From NCBI RefSeq assembly GCF_013359685.1, contig NZ_JABFMV010000013.1, forward strand, positions 62,001 through 126,000: DNA of 64,000 nt. Direction: 5' to 3'. The notes under the pieces are model-generated. The model did no database searches. It had not been told where the DNA came from and was given only the letters and a program-made list of their open reading frames with translations. Positions 58,282 through 64,000 of this stretch are shown one piece after another. Position 1 is the first letter of the stretch, and each line of letters starts with the position of its first letter. The translations under genes were made by a program, and so were the position numbers. This DNA comes from Leifsonia sp. C5G2 (GTDB lineage Bacteria; Actinomycetota; Actinomycetes; Actinomycetales; Microbacteriaceae).

Positions 58282-59079
58282 ATGAAACGCCACCCCCTGG
58301 TCGTGTTCTTCATTGCGGCATTCGCCTTCCCCTGGCTGATCTGGGGGACCACCCTCGCTCAGCAGGCCGGACTGATCGGTTGGCATATCCCGGAGGCGCT
58401 CGGGTTCTGGATCGGCCTCCCGCTCGCCACGTACGGCACAGCCGCGCTCACCGGCGGATGGCCGGCCGTCAGAGATCTCCTGCTGCGACTCATCCGCGTC
58501 AGAGTGCACCCGCTCTGGTACGTCGTCGCGGTCGGGCTCCCCGCCGCCATCGCGGCAGCCGCGGTCGGCTTGGGATTCCTCCTCTCGACGCCCGCGGCGA
58601 TCGGCACCCTGCTCCCGGCGAGCGCACTCGTGGGCGCGCTCCTGCTCAACTGCTGGGAGTGGTTGATCACCGAGGAGACCTCCTGGCGGGGATACGCCCT
58701 TCCCCGGCTTCAGCGCCGCTTCGACCCGCTCACGGCCTCGCTCATCCTGGGCGTTCTGTGGGCCCTCTGGCACCTGCCGCTGTTCTTCATCAGCGACAGC
58801 TTCCAATCGCGTATCCCCTTCGTCGGCTTCGCCCTCTCCACCGTCGCGACGTCGGTGTTGATCGGGTGGCTGTTCAATCACGCGCGCGGCAGCGTCCTGC
58901 TGGTTGCGCTCTTCCACGGCTTCACGGATGTGTCGATCGCATTCACCGGAGTTCTGACTTCCGGGCCGGTGCTCTTCTGGGTGACCGTGAGCATCCAGAT
59001 CATTCTCGCCGCGGCCGTCTCGGTCGACCTGTTCCGGCGCGACCGCGAGTCGCCAGAGCTTCCCGCTACCACAACCTGA
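58282..59079 (+). CDS. CPBP family intramembrane metalloprotease
   Basis: 265 residues with about eight helices. The diagnostic motifs are Glu131-Glu132 with Arg136 (ITEETSWRGYALPRL), His164 (WALWHLPLFF) and His212 (FHGFTDVS), which form the CPBP/Abi active site. Bacterial members modify exported peptides or confer self-immunity to bacteriocins; the substrate here is unknown. The ATG has GAAAGG about eight bases upstream. The promoter region is shared with a divergent ArsR regulator. Confidence 0.88.
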   Translation: MKRHPLVVFFIAAFAFPWLIWGTTLAQQAGLIGWHIPEALGFWIGLPLATYGTAALTGGWPAVRDLLLRLIRVRVHPLWYVVAVGLPAAIAAAAVGLGFLLSTPAAIGTLLPASALVGALLLNCWEWLITEETSWRGYALPRLQRRFDPLTASLILGVLWALWHLPLFFISDSFQSRIPFVGFALSTVATSVLIGWLFNHARGSVLLVALFHGFTDVSIAFTGVLTSGPVLFWVTVSIQIILAAAVSVDLFRRDRESPELPATTT

Positions 59080-59110
59080 TCGATCCGCGAGACAGCGTAC
59101 GGAGGCGAGC

Positions 59111-59743
59111 GTGAGGATTCACGACACCTACCTGAAGACCATGGTCGAGACGCGAGACATGGACCGCCTCGTGTTCTTCAGCGACGCGGTCTTCGCCATC
59201 GCGATGACCCTGCTCATCGTCGAGCTGCGCATTCCGGACGTACCGGGCGCCGAACTCGGACCGGCGCTGACGGCCTTGATTCCCGGGTACCTGACCTTCG
59301 TGCTCAGCTTCGTCGTGGTGGGGATCGCCTGGATGTCTCACCACCGGAAGTTCCGCGTGATCATCCGCCAAGACCGCAACCTCCCGCGGATCAACCTCCT
59401 TCTGCTGCTGTTCGTGGCGACAGTGCCCCTGCCCACGGGAATCCTCGGAAGCTACGGGGACACCGTCCCCGCGGTGTGCCTCTACGCAGCAACGATTTCG
59501 GCCCTAGGATTCTCCCTCACCCTGATCTGGGTGCACAGCCGCCGCCGGGGCCTCATCGACGAAGCGCTGCCCGAAGTCGTATACCGGTACGTGCTCGTGC
59601 AGTCCCTGCCCGTCCCCACCGTGTTCGCATTCTCCATTCCGCTGGCCCTCCTCGCTGGTGCCACTGCCGCTGAGATCGCGTGGGCCGCATCGTTCCTGTT
59701 CGCTGTGGTCGTCCGACTGACCTATGGACGGCGCCAGGTATGA
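59111..59743 (+). CDS. TMEM175-family (DUF1211) membrane protein
   Basis: 210 residues. DRLVFFSDAVFAIAMTLLIV carries the FSD signature and six helices follow (FVLSFVVVGIAWMSHHRKFR, LLLLFVATVPLPTGILGSYG and others). The His-His between helices 2 and 3 is shared with the family member at 6.2 kb, but the two are otherwise diverged. A K+-conducting channel role is inferred from the family. The GTG has GGAGG five bases upstream and lies 31 bases after the CPBP gene, likely in one operon. Confidence 0.85.
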   Translation: MRIHDTYLKTMVETRDMDRLVFFSDAVFAIAMTLLIVELRIPDVPGAELGPALTALIPGYLTFVLSFVVVGIAWMSHHRKFRVIIRQDRNLPRINLLLLLFVATVPLPTGILGSYGDTVPAVCLYAATISALGFSLTLIWVHSRRRGLIDEALPEVVYRYVLVQSLPVPTVFAFSIPLALLAGATAAEIAWAASFLFAVVVRLTYGRRQV

Positions 59744-59829
59744 AGGACGGCCCGATCGAGCCGGCCAGGGAACCTCGCAGCGAGCGCGACGCATGGAGTG
59801 GGCGCCGGTTCGGTATGCTGCGGACCCCC

Positions 59830-59886
59830 ATGCCGACGCTCTCACATCTGCCCCCGCTCGCCGACAACGAAGGACTTGCCGCATGA
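59830..59886 (+). CDS. possible 18-codon leader peptide before the DUF4865 gene
   Basis: ATG at 59830 lies 10 bases after a TATGCT element (59814-59819) and encodes MPTLSHLPPLADNEGLAA, ending in a TGA that overlaps the next ATG (ATGA). Such coupling could deliver ribosomes to the DUF4865 gene. Support is weak; the gene's own AAGGA site also exists. Confidence 0.25.
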   Translation: MPTLSHLPPLADNEGLAA

Positions 59887-60458
59887 TCGCCGCCCAGTAC
59901 GAGATCGTCCTCCCAGCCGACTACGACATGGAGGTCATCCGGCGCCGCGTGCGCGAACGCGGAAGCGCGCTCGATGCCCGGGTAGGGCTCGGATTGAAGG
60001 CCTACCTCGTCCGAGACGTCGCCGACGGATCAGCCGTCAACTCCTACTCCCCGTTCTACCTCTGGCGCGAGCCCGCCGCCCTGGCCGCATTCCACTGGGG
60101 CGGTCAAGGCTTCTCCGGAATCGTTCGTGACTTCGGCCGACCCGTCGTGCGCACGTGGGTCGGTGGAGGGTTCGCACGCGGTGTCGCATTCCCGGCGTCG
60201 CCCGCTTACGCTCTCGTGCGCACACGGTCGATTCCGCCCGCGGTCGATCCGGTCGAGACCGCGCAACTGCTGTCCCAGCGCAGTGTCGACAGTCTCGGGG
60301 AGAACGTGCACTCGCGCGCCTGGGGCATCGACCCGAGCGGGTGGCAGTCGGTCGAGTTCACCTTGCTCGCACAGCATCCCGGCGGGGCCCCAGACCCCGA
60401 GGCGACTCTCTATTCCGTGCTGCACCTCTCATCACCGGAGATCGAGGCCCTGCAGTGA
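59883..60458 (+). CDS. DUF4865 family protein
   Basis: 191 residues: YEIVLPADYDMEVIRRRVRE, LGLKAYLVRDVADGSAVNSY, YLWREPAALAAFHWGGQGFS and GIVRDFGRPVVRTWVGGGF are the DUF4865 landmarks, giving two related alpha-beta halves similar to antibiotic-monooxygenase or putative mono-oxygenase ydhR-like folds. Activity unknown. AAGGA lies ten bases upstream of the ATG. It follows the TMEM175 gene by 140 bases with its own -10-like element. Confidence 0.82.
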   Translation: MIAAQYEIVLPADYDMEVIRRRVRERGSALDARVGLGLKAYLVRDVADGSAVNSYSPFYLWREPAALAAFHWGGQGFSGIVRDFGRPVVRTWVGGGFARGVAFPASPAYALVRTRSIPPAVDPVETAQLLSQRSVDSLGENVHSRAWGIDPSGWQSVEFTLLAQHPGGAPDPEATLYSVLHLSSPEIEALQ

Positions 60459-60543
60459 CAGCCGACCATTCCGTTTCCTCGCCAGTCCTCACTTCCTCGT
60501 CCTTGACCCGCACCCCATCGCCGGCTGCGCAGACGGGAGGGCG

Positions 60544-62706
60544 TCAGTCCACTGCCGTCGCCTCCACCAGCCACACCGTGTCGGGATAGGACACCGGCGC
60601 CAGCAGACCGGCGCGTTCGAGAGCCGCGCCGGTGAGCACGACACCGTCGGCGCCGGCTGCCCACGGCGGCATCGGCGCCTCACCGCGCGGCGCTCCCCAC
60701 GGCAGGAGCCGCACGCGGTAGCGGCGATCGGCGGCGAGGCCACGCAGGGTCACCCGCCCGATCGGCGCGACGTCGGACCGGCCGACGTATGCGAGCGAGA
60801 ACAGCGCTCGGGCGCGGTCGGGCGCGACGACGCCGCTCACCAGCAGGGAGGCGTCCACCTCGTCCATCCGCACCAGCTCACCGCCGTGGAGCAGGTCGCG
60901 CTCGGCTCGGTGGAAGGCGATCCAGTCCTTCAGCTCGGCGAGCTCGGCGGCGGTCGCGGCGGTGAGGTCCCATTCGATGCCGAAGTGGCCGAAGAGGGCG
61001 GTGGCCGCCCGGAAGCCCAGCGTGTGCACGCGGTGCGTGGTGTGCGAGCGGCCCGAGGCGACATGAGCCCCCAGAAGCTCGGGAGGGAGCAGCTGCTGCG
61101 TCCACCGCATCATGCCCTGCCGCTCCAGCGGGTCGATGCAGTCGGACACCCAGACGCGGTCGGTACGCTCGATCACCCCGAGGTCCACGCGGGCGCCTCC
61201 GGAGCTGCACGACTCGATCTCGAGCCCGGGGAAGCGCGCCTTCAGCTCGTCCATCAGCCGGTAGACGGCGAGGGTCTGCGCGTGCACTCCCGGTCGGCCG
61301 CTCGGGGCGATGCCCGCATCCACGAGGTCGCGGTTGTGGTCCCACTTGATGTAGGCGATGTCGTTGTGCGCCAGGATGTCGGACATCCGCTCCAGGATGT
61401 ACGCGTACGCCTCCGGCAGCGCGAGGTCGAGCACCTGCTGGCGCCGCGCCTCCACCGGGAGTCGCCCGCCGGTCTGGAGGACCCAGTCGGGATGCGCTCT
61501 GGCCAGGTCGGACTCCGGGTTCACCATCTCGGGCTCGAACCACAGGCCGAACTCCATGCCGAGCGACCGGACATGGTCGATCAGCGGCGTGAGCCCGTGC
61601 GGCCAGACGTCCTCGTCGACGTACCAGTCACCGAGGCCGGCATCGTCGTTGCGGCGGTGCCGGAACCAGCCGTCGTCGAGCACGTACCGCTCCACGCCCA
61701 GCTCCGCCGCGCGGTCCGCGAGCGCGGTGAGCTTCGCCAGGTCGTGATCGAAGTAGACCGCCTCCCAGACGTTCAGCGTCACCGGGCGCGGCCGCCGAGG
61801 ATGCCGGGGCCGGGCGCGCAGCATCCGGTGGAGCCGGTGCGCCTGGTCGTCGAGCCCGTCGCCGTACACTCCGTAGACCCACGGCGTCCGGTAGCTCTCG
61901 CCGGGCTCGAGCACGAGCTCGCCCGGGAGCAGCAGCTCGCCCCCGCCGAGCACCTGCTCGCCGCTGGAGAGCCGCTCGGCCCAGTGGCGGTGGTCGCCGC
62001 TGAAGCCGACGTGCAGCCCCCAGACCTCGCCGCGGGCGAAGCCGAACCCGGACTCGCCGACGGTGAGCAGGGTCGCGGCGTCCGCACCGGTGCGGCCGCG
62101 GCGGCCCTCGCGCAGATGCGCGCCCACGGTCAGCGGCGAGCGCTGGGGGGACCGCTCCTTGCCCCAGCGGCCGGCGAAGTCGAGGACCTCGCGGGCGCGC
62201 GGAGGCACCGGGAGGGCGAGGGACAGCTCGTCGAGGCGGTAGCGGTCGCCCTCGTTCGTGAGGGTGGCCGCCAGCCGCAGCACCCCCTCCGGAGTCAGCT
62301 CCACGTCGAGGTCGAGCGCGAGCCGGGCGTGGTCGTCCCGCGCGGAGATGCGCACAGTGCCGCCGGGCACGGTCAGGAGGCCCGCGTTCGGGGCGGCGCC
62401 GGACGCCTCCACACCGGTGACGCGGAAGAGCGGCGACCACGCACCGCCGTCGTCCCGGTTGCCGCTCAGCCCCGGGCGCCCCAGCCAGCCCGTGTGCTGC
62501 TCGGGCAGCACCGAGAGCCGTACCGGCACGTCGGGCGTGTTGGGCACCACCGGATGGGCGCCGGCGGCGACGATCGCCGCCGCATCGGCCGCGTCGATCC
62601 CGCCGAGCGCCGCCCCCCAGTGGGCCACGGCCGGCAGCCGGTCGCCGGCGACGTCGAGCAGCACACTCACCCCGCCCGCGGTCAGATGGATGCTCTCCAG
62701 GGACAC
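60544..62706 (-). CDS. alpha-galactosidase, glycoside hydrolase family 36
   Basis: 720 residues. The N-terminal beta-supersandwich is followed by a TIM barrel with ERYVLDDGWFRHRRNDDAGL, the nucleophile Asp in YIKWDHNRDLVDAGI, the SCSSGGARVDLGVI loop, and the acid/base Asp in VWVSDCIDPLERQ; GAHVASGRSHTTHR also fits GH36. It releases terminal alpha-galactose from melibiose, raffinose or galactomannan fragments in the cytoplasm (no signal peptide). The GTG has AAGGAGGA seven bases upstream. It lies directly after the sugar-binding protein gene. Confidence 0.93.
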   Translation of the reverse strand: MSLESIHLTAGGVSVLLDVAGDRLPAVAHWGAALGGIDAADAAAIVAAGAHPVVPNTPDVPVRLSVLPEQHTGWLGRPGLSGNRDDGGAWSPLFRVTGVEASGAAPNAGLLTVPGGTVRISARDDHARLALDLDVELTPEGVLRLAATLTNEGDRYRLDELSLALPVPPRAREVLDFAGRWGKERSPQRSPLTVGAHLREGRRGRTGADAATLLTVGESGFGFARGEVWGLHVGFSGDHRHWAERLSSGEQVLGGGELLLPGELVLEPGESYRTPWVYGVYGDGLDDQAHRLHRMLRARPRHPRRPRPVTLNVWEAVYFDHDLAKLTALADRAAELGVERYVLDDGWFRHRRNDDAGLGDWYVDEDVWPHGLTPLIDHVRSLGMEFGLWFEPEMVNPESDLARAHPDWVLQTGGRLPVEARRQQVLDLALPEAYAYILERMSDILAHNDIAYIKWDHNRDLVDAGIAPSGRPGVHAQTLAVYRLMDELKARFPGLEIESCSSGGARVDLGVIERTDRVWVSDCIDPLERQGMMRWTQQLLPPELLGAHVASGRSHTTHRVHTLGFRAATALFGHFGIEWDLTAATAAELAELKDWIAFHRAERDLLHGGELVRMDEVDASLLVSGVVAPDRARALFSLAYVGRSDVAPIGRVTLRGLAADRRYRVRLLPWGAPRGEAPMPPWAAGADGVVLTGAALERAGLLAPVSYPDTVWLVEATAVD

Positions 62707-62727
62707 GCGGTCCTCCTTCTCACGTCA

Positions 62728-62758
62728 GGACGGGGCAGGCGATGCGCCTGCCCCGTCC
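62728..62758 (-). other. 14-bp intercistronic hairpin between sugar-binding protein and alpha-galactosidase
   Basis: Arms GGACGGGGCAGGCG (62728-62741) and its exact complement (62745-62758) begin 24 bases after the binding-protein stop and end just before the alpha-galactosidase ribosome site. Likely partial termination or mRNA protection favouring the binding protein. Confidence 0.65.
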
Positions 62759-62782
62759 ATCTTCGTCGCCGTCAGGCGCTGG

Positions 62783-64000
62783 TCAGCCCTTCACGGGGAT
62801 GGACTGCGCCTTCAGCGCCTTGACCGTCGACTCCTGCGCCGACTTCAGCGCGTCGGTGAGGGTGCCGCTGCCGCTGACCGCCCCCTTGAAGCCGTCCGCG
62901 ACATCCGCGTACGTCTGGGTCATGGTCGGGCCCCAGGTGAAGTCGGGCTTGACCTGCGACGACGCCTTCGCGAACACGTCGTAGATCTTCTGGCCGCCGT
63001 AGAAGTCGACGCCCTGCTGCAGCGCGGGCAGCTTGAGGCCGTCCTTCGTCGCCGGGTACAGGTTGGCCGCCTTGTTGAGGGCGATGAGCGCCTCGTCGGA
63101 GGTGTTCAGCCACAGCGCGAACTTGGTCGCCTCGTACAGGTGCTTCGAGCCGCTGAAGGCGACGACCGAGCTGCCACCCCAGTTGCCGGCCGCGGCGTCG
63201 CCCGCCGCCCACTGCGGGGCCGGAGCGACGGCCCAGTCGCCCGCGGTGTCGGGGGCGCCGGACGAGATGGAGTTGGCGCCCCACACGGCCGAGTTCCACG
63301 TCCAGGCCTGGCCGGAGTTGTAGGCGTTGTTCCACTCGTCGGTCCACGCCGGGACGGTCGAGACGAGGCCGTCCTTGATCATGCCGTTCCAGTAGTCCGC
63401 GACCTTCGTGGACTCGCTGCTGGTCAGGTCCACCGTCCAGTCCTTGCCGTCGTTGGCGAACCACTGGCCGCCGGCCTGCCAGACGAAGCCGGCGAACTGG
63501 TTGATGTCGGTCTGCGAGAAGTTGGTGATGTAGCCGCCGAGAGCGCGGATCTTCTTCGCGGCCTCCTTGTACTCGTCCCAGGTCTTCGGCACGGCGATGC
63601 CGTTCTTCTCGAAGAGGTCCTTGCGGTAGAACATGGCCATGGGGCCGGAGTCCTGCGGGATGCCGTAGACGCTCTTGTCCGAGCCGAGCGAGACCTGGTT
63701 CCAGGTCCAGTCGACGAACTCGCTCTTGGCCTTGACGACCGCGGAGCAGGCGCTCAGGTCCTCGAGGGCGTTCTGCACGCGGAAGTTCGGCAGGGCGTCG
63801 TACTCGACCTGGCCGAGGTCGGGCGCGTTGCCGGCCTTCACCTCGTTGAAGAAGTTCTTGTAGGTGCCGTTGTTGCCGTTGGGGCCCTCCTGCACCTTGA
63901 CCTGGATGTCGGGGTTCTTCTCGTTCCAGAGCTTCACCACGTCGGCCATGCCGGGGACCCACGTGGTGAAGTCGAGGGTGACCTTGCCCTTCGTGGGCTC
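62783..64000 (-). CDS. sugar ABC transporter substrate-binding protein (SBP_bac_1), 5' part outside window
   Basis: The frame is open from the window edge (405 residues visible, lacking the start and signal peptide) and ends at TGA 62783. VTLDFTTWVPGMADVVKLWN, then NPDIQVKVQEGP, FYRKDLFEKNGIAVPKTWDE, LGGYITNFSQTDINQFAGFV and WGGSSVVAFSGSKHLYEATK are typical of family-1 carbohydrate-binding proteins (MalE/MsmE-like). Its direct linkage to an alpha-galactosidase suggests alpha-galactosides such as raffinose or melibiose. No permease genes lie between the two; they must be upstream or elsewhere. Confidence 0.9.
   Translation of the reverse strand, partial: EPTKGKVTLDFTTWVPGMADVVKLWNEKNPDIQVKVQEGPNGNNGTYKNFFNEVKAGNAPDLGQVEYDALPNFRVQNALEDLSACSAVVKAKSEFVDWTWNQVSLGSDKSVYGIPQDSGPMAMFYRKDLFEKNGIAVPKTWDEYKEAAKKIRALGGYITNFSQTDINQFAGFVWQAGGQWFANDGKDWTVDLTSSESTKVADYWNGMIKDGLVSTVPAWTDEWNNAYNSGQAWTWNSAVWGANSISSGAPDTAGDWAVAPAPQWAAGDAAAGNWGGSSVVAFSGSKHLYEATKFALWLNTSDEALIALNKAANLYPATKDGLKLPALQQGVDFYGGQKIYDVFAKASSQVKPDFTWGPTMTQTYADVADGFKGAVSGSGTLTDALKSAQESTVKALKAQSIPVKG

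Noticed and set aside
60127-62823. An 898-residue plus-strand protein opposite the alpha-galactosidase
   Set aside because: It is the complementary shadow of a clear GH36 gene, with His/Arg/Pro-rich composition and no motif. Other long opposite-strand frames (for example 27871-30888, 31713-34658, 45666-48671) were dropped for the same reason.
1-64000. tRNA, rRNA, insertion sequences or prophage genes
   Set aside because: No cloverleaf T-loop/CCA arrangement outside genes, no rRNA-like stretch, and no transposase, integrase or structural phage protein was recognised.

Overview
This 64 kb window is dense, G+C-rich bacterial chromosome with almost no intergenic space. The G/C-ending codons, many GTG starts, recurrent leaderless-type promoters (TA-N3-T six or seven bases before a start codon) and gene families (DUF5996, DUF805, DUF4190, PucR/CdaR and LacI regulators, an hsp20-dnaK-grpE-cbpA-cbpM-clpB operon) point to an actinobacterium. 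My best guess is Microbacteriaceae (Leifsonia-like), but no search was run. No rRNA, tRNA, CRISPR array, insertion sequence or replication origin was recognised.

Layout. 0-13 kb: mostly single genes (methyltransferases, a hydrolase fused to a LuxR DNA-binding domain, a nitronate-monooxygenase-like enzyme, a tandem universal stress protein, small membrane proteins, an efflux pump next to an AraC regulator, a hemerythrin). One lower-G+C gene (DUF2971, 6.8-7.8 kb) looks acquired. 13-26 kb: a decayed transporter, a PepE-type peptidase, a secreted phosphoesterase, a zinc alcohol/formaldehyde dehydrogenase, a frameshifted short-chain dehydrogenase (SDR), a coupled DUF5996/membrane protein/MFS operon, glycerate kinase, and an SDR/TetR pair sharing a 34-bp perfect palindrome. 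26-37 kb: nine genes on the minus strand, from a nitrilase-superfamily amidase through a ribose-type ABC transporter, a LacI regulator, an aldo/keto reductase and a GMC oxidoreductase with its small subunit to a second, paralogous LacI regulator. This looks like import and oxidation of a sugar or glycoside, possibly one carrying an amide. 38-48 kb: a nine-gene stress operon, hsp20-dnaK-grpE-cbpA-cbpM-clpB-thioredoxin-UBP zinc finger-flavoprotein, most genes overlapping.

48-57 kb: a PucR-type regulator divergent from the stress operon, an unrecognised 875-residue membrane protein coupled to an acidic 129-residue protein, an antibiotic-biosynthesis-monooxygenase (ABM)-type protein, a DUF1931 double histone-fold protein, a secreted Ser/Gly/Asn-repeat protein, a DUF1269 protein and a lipase-like hydrolase. 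57-60.5 kb: an ArsR regulator with a glycolipid-binding-like protein, divergent from a CPBP membrane protease, a TMEM175-type protein and a DUF4865 protein. 60.5-64 kb: a GH36 alpha-galactosidase and the sugar-binding protein of an ABC transporter that runs off the window.

The most system-like region is 39-48 kb, where protein refolding (Hsp20, DnaK, ClpB) is transcriptionally tied to a redox tail: zinc-binding thioredoxin, UBP-type zinc finger, and a thioredoxin-reductase-like flavoprotein with a cyclic-nucleotide-type domain and both CATC cysteines replaced. The 26-37 kb catabolic cluster and the 50-53 kb membrane pair are the next most interesting. Several broken genes (transporter, SDR, glycerate kinase fragment, amber-interrupted ORF) show ongoing gene loss.
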